Notes: generated from the letters alone by a model not told the origin. Shown: positions 1 to 8,943, numbered from the stretch's first letter. The stretch: 64,000 nucleotides of DNA from Clostridium chrysemydis (GCF_015234215.1 NZ_JADEKP010000002.1:248001-312000); one strand, 5' to 3'. A program made the numbers and translations.

Positions 1-1110
1 ATAGAAAAAATAAATAATTCATTAAATGATCTCATTAATAAAGCTGGGATATTGAAAGGAAAAATAAATAAACAAAAAAGCTTAATTTTAAAGAGAATAG
101 AAAAATATAAAAAAGAAATAAATAACTTTTTAAAATATGCAGGATATAAATATGAGGTAAATATAGAATCAAAAAAAAATGAGTACAAGATGGTATTTCA
201 ACACAAAGATTGTAGTAAAGAATTAAATAGTGCAAATTTATATTTAAGTTATGGGGAAAAAAATGCCTTTGCTTTAATTCTATTTATGTATGAAACTTTA
301 AGTAAGAAACCAGATTTGGTAATTTTAGATGATCTTATTTCTTCTTTTGATAAAAACAAAAAATATGCAATAATAAATAAATTATTTAAAGGAGAAAATA
401 GTTTTAGAAATAACACTGTATTGATGTTAACTCATGATTTTGATCCCATAGTAGATATGGTGAAGAATTTCAAGAATAAATTTAATGAAATTAAAACTAA
501 TGCATATTTTATATCAAATAAAAATGGGGAAATTATAGAGAAAGAAATTTGCTATTACGATATTAAAACATTTGTTGAAATAGCGAAAGATAATATACTT
601 AGACTAGATAATAATATTAATAAGTTAATATATTTAAGGCGATTATATGAAATTAATGATTTCAAGGGATTAGAATGGAACTTACTATCAAACTTATTTC
701 ATAAAAGAAAGGAACCTATCATCAATAATGAGATAAATGGAATAAAAAAAGATGTTTTAATGGATGATGATGAAATAGAAGAAGCAACTTATAAAATAAA
801 AGAGTTTATAGATGATTTTAATTATGATACTGAACTAGATAGACTATTAAGTAATGATATTCTAATGAACGCTTATATTAATTCTAAAAATAATTATGAA
901 AAGCTACAAATTTTTAGAGTAATTAAAAATGAAAATAGTTCTAATGATATAATTAAAAAATTTGTAAACGAAACTTATCATGTGGATAATGATTATTTAT
1001 TCCAATTAAATCCTTTTGATTATGAGATAATACCAGACTATATTATAGAAGAATGTAATAATGATTTAATAAATAGTGGATACAATATAGAAAAGAAACT
1101 TTTTATTTAA
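1..1110 (+). CDS. AAA_13/SMC-like ATPase, C-terminal part (5' end outside window)
   Basis: The frame is open from base 1 without an in-frame stop, so this is the 3' part (369 codons) of a longer gene; a TTG at 52 is not a credible start. Visible ATPase elements are the ABC signature-like LSYGEKN (bases about 245-270), a Walker B segment DLVILDDLISSFD (about 315-350) and an H-loop-like LMLTHDFD (about 420-445). This order, and the ISSFDKNKK string after Walker B, fit the AAA_13 family, in which a coiled coil splits the ATPase; Walker A would lie upstream. Relatives usually have Pro where this has Leu in DDLISS. The roughly 200-residue C-terminal part is helical and charged and shows no motif I know. 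AAA_13 proteins often sit in defence islands, and a restriction-modification-like pair follows. Function is inferred only from family and context. Confidence 0.75.
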   Translation: MEKINNSLNDLINKAGILKGKINKQKSLILKRIEKYKKEINNFLKYAGYKYEVNIESKKNEYKMVFQHKDCSKELNSANLYLSYGEKNAFALILFMYETLSKKPDLVILDDLISSFDKNKKYAIINKLFKGENSFRNNTVLMLTHDFDPIVDMVKNFKNKFNEIKTNAYFISNKNGEIIEKEICYYDIKTFVEIAKDNILRLDNNINKLIYLRRLYEINDFKGLEWNLLSNLFHKRKEPIINNEINGIKKDVLMDDDEIEEATYKIKEFIDDFNYDTELDRLLSNDILMNAYINSKNNYEKLQIFRVIKNENSSNDIIKKFVNETYHVDNDYLFQLNPFDYEIIPDYIIEECNNDLINSGYNIEKKLFI

Positions 1111-1379
1111 TAATAAGATATGGTAGAAAAGTTAAATGGTAAATTTAGAAGATTGAACAGTTATTCTACAAAATAATTTTATCTTAAAGTTTAGCTATAA
1201 AAAATGATTTGCAATATAAAAAAATACCCTATTAAAGTTAAATAAAAATAAATCTATTAAATATTAGTAAATTTATAATGTTGGTAATTTTAGAAAATAA
1301 ATAAGATTACCATAACAATAGAACACGCAATATAGCATAAATACTATATGAAATTAGAACTTTTGATTTGGTATGATTT

Positions 1380-2330
1380 TTATTTATAAATTTTAATTAT
1401 ATTATTATTTAACACGGATGCGAACGGTAGTGAGGAACCATATTTTTTATTTTCTTCTAACATTGAAAATAATGAATCTAATGTTAGGTAGTTTAATCTT
1501 CTTGAATTAAACCAAGTAGAATATATAGCATTTAGAGTTGTGGTTTTAAAATTGAAATAATCACTCCCAACACAGATTAAATAAGTATTTGGGTCTGATA
1601 TATTAGACAGTCTTTTTAAAACTGAGTCATAATTTTTACTTCGCTCTACTTCAAAAGCTGCAATTATACGATCAGTAGTTTTCTCTAACCACAAAACATC
1701 GATTAAATCTATATTATTTAAAGATAAACTTTCAGTTATATGGTTTAAATTTATATCATTTATCTTCAAAATGTTGTTTTTTATATCTTTAGAATAGTTT
1801 TTCGATAGTATTGGTTTTAGATCATTTCTTGCAACTTTTGTTTTAAAACCGAGTGATATACCTAACTCGCAGAGTAATATTTGTATAGCTCTATGTTTAT
1901 CTTTATTTGGTAAGCATTCAATAAAGAATTTGTAGTTTTTTCTTTTAGCAAGAAGGTGAAAATCACATAAATCAAATTGAGCAAGAAATTTTTCAGGCCC
2001 ATGTTTATTACCGATTCTAAATATACCATCAGATTCATAATGTAGAATAACTCTATTATTCTTTTTATCATAACCACCAAAATAATTATTTTTTATCATT
2101 TTATCATTAATTTCTTCTTTAAGATTATATAAGTTAGGATGATAAAGTATTATAGGATTATCATCTATATTTAATGCAATATAGTATTTGCTATCATTAG
2201 TTATTCTTTGTGATAATTTAGTAAAATGCAGGTCAGTGAAACCATGATTACCACAAGCTGTAATTTGGTCAATATGAGAAACTAAATTATTTTTTTGTAG
2301 CTTTTCTTTAAGTTTTTTATGTAAATCCAT
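1380..2330 (-). CDS. putative type II restriction endonuclease (PD-(D/E)xK-like)
   Basis: A 316-residue soluble protein with a good ribosome site (AAGGAGAT) before its ATG. I do not recognise a named family over its whole length. In the C-terminal third an IDVLWL strand is followed by AAFEVERSKNY, the D...ExE arrangement seen in many PD-(D/E)xK nucleases that cleave DNA. The N-terminal half has a GNHGFTDLHF segment that may be part of target recognition. The gene is divergent from a DNA methyltransferase gene 141 bp away, the classic type II restriction-modification layout, which is the main reason for the call. The partner methyltransferase is frameshifted in this sequence, so an active nuclease would be unprotected unless the frameshift is an artefact or is bypassed. 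Alternative: another PD-(D/E)xK DNA-processing protein. Confidence 0.55.
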   Translation of the reverse strand: MDLHKKLKEKLQKNNLVSHIDQITACGNHGFTDLHFTKLSQRITNDSKYYIALNIDDNPIILYHPNLYNLKEEINDKMIKNNYFGGYDKKNNRVILHYESDGIFRIGNKHGPEKFLAQFDLCDFHLLAKRKNYKFFIECLPNKDKHRAIQILLCELGISLGFKTKVARNDLKPILSKNYSKDIKNNILKINDINLNHITESLSLNNIDLIDVLWLEKTTDRIIAAFEVERSKNYDSVLKRLSNISDPNTYLICVGSDYFNFKTTTLNAIYSTWFNSRRLNYLTLDSLFSMLEENKKYGSSLPFASVLNNNIIKIYK

Positions 2331-2471
2331 AAGTATCTCCTTTATAAATAATATTTTGATATAATTATTTTTTTCATTAATTATCTAAAAATATACATGA
2401 ATAATTTAGTTATAAGATAATAGTTGGGTGAATATATATTTTGTGTATAGTAATTATTTATAGGTGTAGTT

Positions 2472-3247
2472 TTGGAATTAAATAAAATATATAATTGTGA
2501 TTGTTTATCTGGACTAAATAAAATTGATAATGAATCAATAGATATGGTCATTACGTCTCCGCCATATGATAATCTAAGGAGTTACGACGGGTATGTATTT
2601 ACACATTATTATTTTTTAGAAGTGGTTAAAGAATTATATAGGGTAGTTAAAAAGGTGGAGTAGTAGTTTGGGTGGTAAATGATCAAACAAAAAACTATTC
2701 AGAATCAGGAACATCATTTAGACAAGCTTTAGAGTTTAAGGAGTTGGGGTTTAGCATATATGATACTATGATTTATGCTAAAAATAACCCTCCGCCATTA
2801 AATCATACTAGATACGAACAAGGCTTTGAGTATATGTTCGTATTTAGTAAAGGAAAGGTAAGGGTATTTAATCCACTCAAAGAGGTATGCAAACATCATG
2901 GGAGAAATAGAACGGGAACCCGTAGACTAGATAAAGAAGGTAGTTTGAAAAGTATAAATACTAAGGGTTTTGTTAAAGAAGAGAAAATTATTGACAATAT
3001 ATGGTGGTATAGTGTAGGAAAGTCAGAATCAACAGATAAAATTGCGTTTCAACATGAAGCGATATTTCCTGAAAAATTAGTTAGAGATCATATACTTTCA
3101 TGGAGCAATGAAGGTGATTTAATACTAGATATATTTATGGGATCGGGAACAGTTGCTAAGGTTTCTTTAGAGAATAAACGTAATTTTATTGGGTTTGAAG
3201 TATCTAAGGAGAATTGTGAAAACGCGAATAAACGTATAGGTAAATGA
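2472..3247 (+). pseudogene. DNA methyltransferase (N6-A/N4-C type), frameshifted
   Basis: Two adjacent frames together make one beta-class-like DNA methyltransferase of about 258 residues. The first part (from a TTG at 2472 behind AGGTG) carries the catalytic motif TSPPYDNLRSYDGY. The second part (frame of 2672-3247) carries the AdoMet-binding motif LILDIFMGSGT followed by NFIGFEVSKENCENA. The break is at the five-A run 2649-2653: adding one A would read VVKKGGVVVWVVNDQ, a natural continuation, whereas the observed base string gives KKVE and two stop codons. So one base is missing. It would methylate DNA to protect it from the divergent nuclease. Possibilities are a real null mutation, slippage-mediated phase variation or frameshifting, or a sequencing error in the homopolymer; the sequence alone cannot decide. 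Confidence 0.8.
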
Positions 3248-3289
3248 GGGTTATTTCAATACGTTTAAACGGTGAAACAAATAGATTTA

Positions 3290-3700
3290 TTATTTAATAC
3301 TCATAAATCGATTATAAAAATCTAATTTAAGAGCTAATTGTTCTTTTGAATAGCGACCATTTCTAAGGGTAACAGACTTATATTCATCAATAATAAGTTT
3401 AGCCCTTTCTTTTTTTATTTTTATAATCAAATAAGGATAAATATCTTTAAGTAAGTTAATTGCTTTATCGTAAGTTAAAATATATGTATAACAATCCTTA
3501 TGTTTTTCAGGGTTATAATTAGTTTTTTTAGTTATAGTTCCGTGTCCTATTATATCCTTTAAATAGTGTAATATTTCTATTGTAGTTGAAGTAACTGAAA
3601 CTACAGGAGAAGGGTATGTTGATCTATGAATTCTTTGAAGCATTATGCTTCCTTCACCGTCAATAAGTCCTGCTATATAGGCCTTGTCAGTATCTTTCAT
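3290..3700 (-). CDS. LAGLIDADG-family homing-endonuclease-like protein
   Basis: A 136-residue protein with a strong ribosome site (AAAGAGGTGAT) before its ATG. Residues about 8-21 read YIAGLIDGEGSIML, a single LAGLIDADG helix with the acidic residue that coordinates metal in homing endonucleases; single-motif proteins act as homodimers. The rest, with VVSVTSTTIEILHYLKDIIGHGTI and the later Tyr/Lys-rich part, fits the usual alpha-beta saddle. It is free-standing: the flanks show no intron core or intein junction. It lies tail to tail with the methyltransferase of the restriction-modification-like pair. It could be a mobile nuclease that inserted beside the island or a domesticated DNA-binding protein; the sequence does not distinguish them. 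Confidence 0.8.
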   Translation of the reverse strand: MKDTDKAYIAGLIDGEGSIMLQRIHRSTYPSPVVSVTSTTIEILHYLKDIIGHGTITKKTNYNPEKHKDCYTYILTYDKAINLLKDIYPYLIIKIKKERAKLIIDEYKSVTLRNGRYSKEQLALKLDFYNRFMSIK

Positions 3701-3831
3701 AATTAATCACCTCTTTATTTATAGTATGTCCTAAAAGTACTAGAATTATTGATTAGAAAAGTGATATAATGATTTTCTGAAATTTAATTTTTAGATATAT
3801 TTGAAAGAAATTATAGGAGATATTAAGGGTT

Positions 3832-4737
3832 ATGAGTAAGTTAAAAAGTCTAAAAACATTAAGTTTAATAGCGTTATTATTTGTTATTATATTTTCAGTT
3901 ATTAGTTGTTCTGATAAAAAGGAAGAAGTTTCAGAAAAACAAAAAGAAGAGGTTAATTATAATTCAGAATTAAAAAAGATCGAAGAAAAGTACGGCGTGA
4001 AGCTTGGGATATATGCTTTAGATGAGAATAGTAATAAAGAAGTTACATATAACGAAGACTCTAGATTTGCGTACTGTTCTACTTCAAAGGCTTTACTTGC
4101 AGGAGCAATTTTAGAAAAGTATTCTTTAAAAGATTTAGATAAAGTAATTAAATACAGCGAAAAAGATTTATTATCTTATGCACCTATCACTAAAGAGCAC
4201 GTAAAAAGCGGGATGACTATTAAAGAGTTATGCGAAGCTGCAGTTCGCTCTAGTGATAACACTGCTGCTAATCTTTTATTTAACCTTTTAGGGGGACCTA
4301 AGGGTTTTAAGGAATCTTTTTTAAAGATAGGGGATAATATAACTACCCCTGAAAGAATAGAGCCAGAATTAAATTCGGCAATTCCAGGAGACTCTAAAGA
4401 TACGAGCACTCCGAAGCAATTAGCATTAGATTTAAAAGAGTATTTAACAGGTGATACTTTATCTAATGAAAAGAAAGAGTTACTTAAAGAGTGGATGTCT
4501 AAAAACAAAACTGGTGATAATTTAATTAGAAAAGGCTTTACTAGTGATTTTGAAGTTTTTGATAAAAGCGGTGCAGGTGATTTTGGAACTAGAAACGATA
4601 TAGCTATGGTAACTTCTAAAGATAAGAAGCCTATCTTTATATCGATTTTATCTACTAAAAAAGAAAAGGACTCTAAATATAACGATAGCGTAATATCAGA
4701 TTCAGCAAAAGTTACATCAGATTATTTTAATAATTAA
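3832..4737 (+). CDS. bla: class A beta-lactamase, lipoprotein
   Basis: A 301-residue serine beta-lactamase that hydrolyses penicillin-type beta-lactams outside the membrane. All class A landmarks are present: the active-site S83-T-S-K86 (SxxK), S141-D-N143 (SDN), the omega-loop E177-P-E-L-N181 (ExxLN, holding the general base) and K245-S-G (KTG equivalent). The N-terminus is a typical lipoprotein signal: Lys-rich start, hydrophobic stretch and lipobox VISC with Cys26. A charged linker of about 25 residues follows before the enzyme domain. Length is normal for a lipid-anchored clostridial or bacillar class A enzyme. It is monocistronic, with a terminator hairpin immediately after it. No BlaR/BlaI regulator lies nearby, so expression is probably constitutive or controlled elsewhere. 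Confidence 0.95.
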   Translation: MSKLKSLKTLSLIALLFVIIFSVISCSDKKEEVSEKQKEEVNYNSELKKIEEKYGVKLGIYALDENSNKEVTYNEDSRFAYCSTSKALLAGAILEKYSLKDLDKVIKYSEKDLLSYAPITKEHVKSGMTIKELCEAAVRSSDNTAANLLFNLLGGPKGFKESFLKIGDNITTPERIEPELNSAIPGDSKDTSTPKQLALDLKEYLTGDTLSNEKKELLKEWMSKNKTGDNLIRKGFTSDFEVFDKSGAGDFGTRNDIAMVTSKDKKPIFISILSTKKEKDSKYNDSVISDSAKVTSDYFNN

Positions 4738-4744
4738 TTTATAA

Positions 4745-4778
4745 AAAACTCACGAAGTAATTTTCGTGAGTTTTATTT
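4745..4778 (+). terminator. Rho-independent terminator after bla
   Basis: AAAACTCACGAA and TTCGTGAGTTTT form a 12-bp stem with a six-base loop, followed by a T-rich stretch, just after the beta-lactamase stop. Confidence 0.85.
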
Positions 4779-4839
4779 AGTATCAAATGATTTCCTAAAT
4801 TAATATATTGTTAAAGGAACAATAAAATTGGAGTAAAGA

Positions 4840-6945
4840 ATGGGAAAAGGAAATATATTAATACAGTTATCTACAGCGCAAGATGCCTTGCCTGTTACTA
4901 GTGCGAAAGTTAAAATCACAGATTCAACTACTAAAGAAGTAGTTTATGAAAGCGAGCAAAGCGTAGACCAAAGCGGTAAAAGTGGAGTTATTCCTGTTTC
5001 TACCCCTGATAGATCAGAGTCTTTAGAACCTCTTCCAAAAGATATAATCCCCTATGCTAGATATGATATTTCAGTTGAAGCTTCAGGGTATGAAAGGGTA
5101 ACTGTAGAAGGAGTTAGCGTTTTTGACGGAACTACTTCTATTCAGTATCTTTCTTTAAACGAAAAAGAAGAGGGAGCGGTTCAACCTTTTTTTAACCCTT
5201 CTGAAAACAGGATAGTTATCCCTCCAAACCAGCTTTTATTAAATATAAATCGGAATCAAAAGACAGGGACTTTATTTCAACCATTTGTCTTAAGGGAGGT
5301 ATATATCCCAGAATATATAACAGTTCACCTAGGAACTCCGACTTCTTCAGCGCAAAACGTTACTGTTAGGTTTGTTGATTATATTAAAAACGTTGCTTCT
5401 CACGAGATTTATGCAACTTGGCCTGAGGAATCTTTAAAGGCTAATATCTACGCTCAAATCACCTTTGCTTTAAATAGGGTATATACAGAATGGTACAGAA
5501 ATAAGGGGTATTCTTTTCAAATAACTAATTCTACAGCTTACGATCAATATTACGTAAGAGGTGGTAATGTTTTTGAGAACATAAGTAAAATAGTAGATGG
5601 TATCTTCAATGAATATTTTTCTTTTGTTAATAGTTTAGCTCCTTATTTTACTCAGTACTGCAACGGAACTACTTCAAAGTGCAAGGGGTTATCTCAGTGG
5701 GGAACTGTCGATTTAGCTAAACAAGGAAAAAAAGCTTTAGAGATTTTACAGTATTATTATGGAACTGATAAGATTTTAAAAAGAACTCCTGTTATAGCAG
5801 GGCTTGTAGAATCTTATCCAGGCTCAGCTTTAAGGGTTGGAAGCAGAAATTCTAACGTAACTATTATTCAGCAGCAATTAAACAGGGTTTCTAGAAATTA
5901 CCCTGCAATTCCAAAAGTTAATCCTGTAGATGGGATTTTTGGAAGGCAAACTGAGAATTCCGTAAAGACTTTTCAAAGAGTTTTTAATTTAGTAGTTGAT
6001 GGGATAGTGGGAAGGGCTACTTGGTATAAATTATCTGCAATCTATACAGCAGTTACTAAATTAGCAGAATTAGATCAAGAACCAGTAAGTTCTATATATA
6101 TAGACGATTTAAAATATGCTGATTTTGATACTGTACCTCCAAAAACTCCTATAGAGTTTGGAGAGGCTAGCAGCAAAGTTAAAGAATTTCAGTATTATTT
6201 AAGAGAAGTTTCTGACGCGTACGGGCTAAAGATTAACCCTATAAACGGAATTTATGATAAAGAAACAAAAGAAACTATATTAGAATTTATAAAAGAATTT
6301 AAATTACCTAAAGATGAAAAAATAGATTCTAAGCTTTTTAAAAGTGTTTATGATGTTTATTTAAATTTAGATAGAGTTTACTCAGTAGAGGATTTAACGA
6401 ATTATCCAGGTTACGTTTTAAGAAATGGGATTTCTAATAGAGATGTTAGAAGGCTTCAAACTATGCTTTTAAAAATCTCTGAAAAGTATAAAGAGATTCC
6501 AGAGATAAATGTTGATGGAATTTATGAAGGAAGAACTCAAAACGTAGTTTTAAGGTTTCAAGAAGTTTTCGGTTTAAATAAAACTGGAAGGGTAGATATA
6601 AATACTTGGAGAAATATAGTTTTAGTTTATTTAAACTTAGATTCAGGGAGAAATATTAATACATCAAGCATACTTTTGCCTTTCCCGGGAGAGGACTTAA
6701 AGCTTGGAGATGATAATGCATTTGTTTCAGTTTTGAAGGAGTATATGAACGTCCTTTCTAAAAACGGATTTAAAATAAGGATTTTAGATACAGATAATTT
6801 ATTTGATAAGGCTACTAAAGAAAATGTTTTAATCCTTCAAAAGAATTTTGCACTTCCTCAAACAGGAGTAGTTGATAAGAAAACTTGGGAGAAAATCGCT
6901 GATACTTACGAAGGATTTTTTACAGGAAGCAGTTTAAGAAGATAA
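4840..6945 (+). CDS. SleC-like spore cortex-lytic protein: SpoIID/LytB domain plus peptidoglycan-binding repeats
   Basis: A 701-residue protein without a signal peptide. Residues 1-110 look like a beta-sandwich of the carboxypeptidase-regulatory type. Residues about 150-320 match the SpoIID/LytB lytic-transglycosylase fold: the TWPEESLK segment places E197 at the catalytic Glu position, and SQWGTVDLAKQG with ILQYYYG is the typical distal motif. Four peptidoglycan_binding_1 domains follow (about 335-405, 440-510, 530-605, 620-695), with motifs such as VDGIFGRQTENSVKTFQ and VDGIYEGRTQNVVLRFQ. SleC of Clostridium perfringens combines the same two domain types and degrades spore cortex during germination, but this protein is much longer. 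Lack of an export signal fits a protein packed into the spore by the mother cell. The upstream site is GGAGTAAAGA. Role in germination is inferred from the family. Confidence 0.75.
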   Translation: MGKGNILIQLSTAQDALPVTSAKVKITDSTTKEVVYESEQSVDQSGKSGVIPVSTPDRSESLEPLPKDIIPYARYDISVEASGYERVTVEGVSVFDGTTSIQYLSLNEKEEGAVQPFFNPSENRIVIPPNQLLLNINRNQKTGTLFQPFVLREVYIPEYITVHLGTPTSSAQNVTVRFVDYIKNVASHEIYATWPEESLKANIYAQITFALNRVYTEWYRNKGYSFQITNSTAYDQYYVRGGNVFENISKIVDGIFNEYFSFVNSLAPYFTQYCNGTTSKCKGLSQWGTVDLAKQGKKALEILQYYYGTDKILKRTPVIAGLVESYPGSALRVGSRNSNVTIIQQQLNRVSRNYPAIPKVNPVDGIFGRQTENSVKTFQRVFNLVVDGIVGRATWYKLSAIYTAVTKLAELDQEPVSSIYIDDLKYADFDTVPPKTPIEFGEASSKVKEFQYYLREVSDAYGLKINPINGIYDKETKETILEFIKEFKLPKDEKIDSKLFKSVYDVYLNLDRVYSVEDLTNYPGYVLRNGISNRDVRRLQTMLLKISEKYKEIPEINVDGIYEGRTQNVVLRFQEVFGLNKTGRVDINTWRNIVLVYLNLDSGRNINTSSILLPFPGEDLKLGDDNAFVSVLKEYMNVLSKNGFKIRILDTDNLFDKATKENVLILQKNFALPQTGVVDKKTWEKIADTYEGFFTGSSLRR

Positions 6946-6954
6946 GATTTTAAA

Positions 6955-6988
6955 AAGGGAGAGTGAAATATTTTATCACTCTCTCTTA
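6955..6988. terminator. bidirectional terminator hairpin between convergent genes
   Basis: GGGAGAGTGA and TCACTCTCTC form a stem with an AT-rich loop. It sits between the end of the cortex-lytic-like gene and the end of the reverse-strand marR gene, overlapping the latter's stop. Confidence 0.7.
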
Positions 6989-7423
6989 TAATTTTTGTAG
7001 TATAGTATTAAGTTTTTTTATTGATTCTTCTAATTCTTTTATATCGGTTTGGGATAGCGAAGAAAGCTTTTCTTCAAGGTAGTTTAATACGAACTTATCT
7101 TGACTGTGTAAGAAGTTTCGACCTCTTTCTGTTATTTCAATAAGAGTAGCTCTTTTATCTGAATTGTCTTTAGACCTTGTTATGTAATCACTTTCTAAAA
7201 GCTTATTTAAAACAGGGGTAAGCTGCTGCTTTGAAATTTCTAAATCTCTTGAAATATCGTTTCTTATCATAGGTTTTTTATCTAAGAGTGAAAGAGTATA
7301 AAAGTGAGAAGGCGTTAAATTTTCTTTTATTATAGTTTCAGAAGGTTTAACTAACTTTTGTTGCACTTTTATAACAAAATCAAATAGTTTTTCAGATGTT
7401 TTACTCGTATTAGTTTCTTCCAT
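6986..7423 (-). CDS. MarR-family transcriptional regulator
   Basis: A winged-helix repressor of about 145 residues. The core ISRDLEISKQQLTPVLNKLLESDYITRSKDNSDKR is the MarR recognition helix and wing, and C-terminal helices (LEEKLSSLSQTDIKELEE) form the dimer interface. An in-frame ATG at 7456 would add 11 residues but has no ribosome site and lies in the promoter of the divergent gene; the ATG at 7423 has a good GAGGTGA site and is preferred. The gene is divergent from a MATE exporter. A perfect 20-bp palindrome covers the exporter promoter and a second near-copy lies just downstream. The likely role is repression of itself and of the exporter, relieved by a small ligand, probably an exported compound. 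Confidence 0.88.
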   Translation of the reverse strand: MEETNTSKTSEKLFDFVIKVQQKLVKPSETIIKENLTPSHFYTLSLLDKKPMIRNDISRDLEISKQQLTPVLNKLLESDYITRSKDNSDKRATLIEITERGRNFLHSQDKFVLNYLEEKLSSLSQTDIKELEESIKKLNTILQKL

Positions 7424-7449
7424 ATATTTCACCTCAAAATCTAATTTTG

Positions 7450-7503
7450 TTGACATATAGTAAATAATTATTTACTATATAAAAGGTAAATGTTTATTTA
7501 CTA
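7450..7503 (+). promoter_or_regulatory. MATE promoter with two MarR-type operators
   Basis: TTGACA (7450-7455), a 17-bp spacer and TACTAT (7473-7478) form a good sigma-A promoter towards the MATE gene. The perfect palindrome TAGTAAATAATTATTTACTA (7458-7477) fills the spacer and overlaps the -10. An imperfect copy, AGGTAAATGTTTATTTACTA, follows at 7484-7503 over the predicted transcript start. This is a repression layout, with the divergent MarR protein as obvious ligand. Confidence 0.8.
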
Positions 7504-7560
7504 TTTTATTATAAACTAATTATATTATTTATAAAAGGAATCTTTAAGGAAGGAGATAAT

Positions 7561-8943
7561 ATGAAGGAAAATAATTATTTATTTGAAAAAGAATCAATAC
7601 TTAAAGCTATAGCAAAGCTGTCTATTCCAGCTATTATAGCAATGCTTGTAATAATTATATATAACGTGGCTGATACTTTTTTTGTTGGACAAACTGGAAA
7701 TGAGTTTCAAGTTGCAGCAGTATCACTAACAACACCTGTTTATTTAATTTTTATGGCTATTGGAACGCTAATTGGAGTTGGAGGAACTTCTTTAATTTCA
7801 AGGTGTCTAGGAGAAGGGAAAAAGGAGAAAGCAAAGCATGTTTCTTCTTTTTGTTTTTATGGAGGAATAGTGATTGGGATAATCATTATGATTCTGATGT
7901 GGGTGTTTATGGAAAGCATTCTTAAATTTATAGGGACTAGTAGTGAAACTATAGATTTTTCTAGAAGTTACTTAAATATTATAGCTATTTCAGGACCATT
8001 TTCTATAATATCAATAGGATTATCTTACATAATTAGATCAGAAGGAAACGCTAAGGAGGCTATGTTTGGAACTATTTTAGGGTGCTTAGTGAATATAGTT
8101 TTAGATCCATTTATGATTTTAAGTTTAGATATGGGAGTAAACGGGGCTGCAATTGCAACTTTAATTGGTAACATCGCATCTGTCCTTTACTACGTAATTT
8201 ATTTTTATAAAAAGAACTCTATTTTATCTATAGAATTTAAATATTTTAAGGTTTCTGATGGAATTTTAATTGGAGTATTTGCTATAGGTATTCCTGCATT
8301 TTTAGGAGAACTTATGATGAGTTTATCTAATATTGTCTATAATAATGTTATAGCAGAATATGGTGATGCAGCTGTTGCTGCTTTAGGTATAGCTATAAAG
8401 ATAAGCTTAATTATAGTGCTTCTTCAAATGGGACTTGGACAAGGTATTCAACCACTTTTAGGTTATAATTATGGAGCTAAAAACTTTAAGAGAGTTTCTG
8501 AAACTATAAAGTGGTCTGTGATTATAGTTGTTATTATGGGAAGTATTTTAACTTTATTTATTTGGGTGTTTGCGTTAGATATAGTTAAGATGTTTATAGA
8601 TAACGAAAGCGTTTATAGATATGGGGTTCAAATACTTCGCGCTATGATGATTTCAGGGCCAGTTATGGGAATAATGTTTATATTTCAAAATGCAATTCAA
8701 GCTATGGGAAAAGCTTTCCCAGCTCTAATTCTTTCAATAACTAGACAGGGGCTTGTATTTATTCCTATGATATTTATTTTAAATGAAGCCTTTGGATTTA
8801 GAGGAGTTATATACGCTCAATCTGTAACTGATTTTATAGCTGATATATTAGCGTTTACTATATATTTTGTAACTTTAAAGGGAGTAATAAAAAGTTATAA
8901 AGAGGAAGCGGAAATAGTTAATGTAGATTTAAATTTTAAATAA
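7561..8943 (+). CDS. MATE-family multidrug/cation antiporter
   Basis: A 460-residue polytopic membrane protein with about 12 hydrophobic segments in two homologous halves, the normal size and plan for MATE exporters. The N-terminal half begins with the family-typical SIPAIIAMLVIIIYNVADTFFVG, and NEFQVAAVSLTTP and GTLIGVGGTSLISRCLGEG follow. It exports cationic or aromatic compounds in exchange for Na+ or H+ across the cytoplasmic membrane. The start has a strong GGAAGGAGAT ribosome site. It is transcribed alone, opposite a MarR regulator whose likely operators cover its promoter, and ends in a clear hairpin terminator. The physiological substrate cannot be read from the sequence. A second, distantly similar MATE gene is at 61950. 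Confidence 0.93.
   Translation: MKENNYLFEKESILKAIAKLSIPAIIAMLVIIIYNVADTFFVGQTGNEFQVAAVSLTTPVYLIFMAIGTLIGVGGTSLISRCLGEGKKEKAKHVSSFCFYGGIVIGIIIMILMWVFMESILKFIGTSSETIDFSRSYLNIIAISGPFSIISIGLSYIIRSEGNAKEAMFGTILGCLVNIVLDPFMILSLDMGVNGAAIATLIGNIASVLYYVIYFYKKNSILSIEFKYFKVSDGILIGVFAIGIPAFLGELMMSLSNIVYNNVIAEYGDAAVAALGIAIKISLIIVLLQMGLGQGIQPLLGYNYGAKNFKRVSETIKWSVIIVVIMGSILTLFIWVFALDIVKMFIDNESVYRYGVQILRAMMISGPVMGIMFIFQNAIQAMGKAFPALILSITRQGLVFIPMIFILNEAFGFRGVIYAQSVTDFIADILAFTIYFVTLKGVIKSYKEEAEIVNVDLNFK

Noticed and set aside
1111-1379. Possible small gene or RNA between the ATPase and the nuclease gene
   Set aside because: The 269 bp are very AT-rich, with no ORF behind a ribosome site and no stable hairpin with T tail.
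2472-3247. Two separate small genes instead of one broken methyltransferase
   Set aside because: Each half alone lacks one of the two essential methyltransferase motifs, the second has no ribosome site, and adding one base restores a normal protein.
3290-3700. LAGLIDADG gene as part of a group I intron or intein
   Set aside because: It has its own ribosome site, lies on the opposite strand to the methyltransferase and lacks intron core sequences or intein splice motifs around it.
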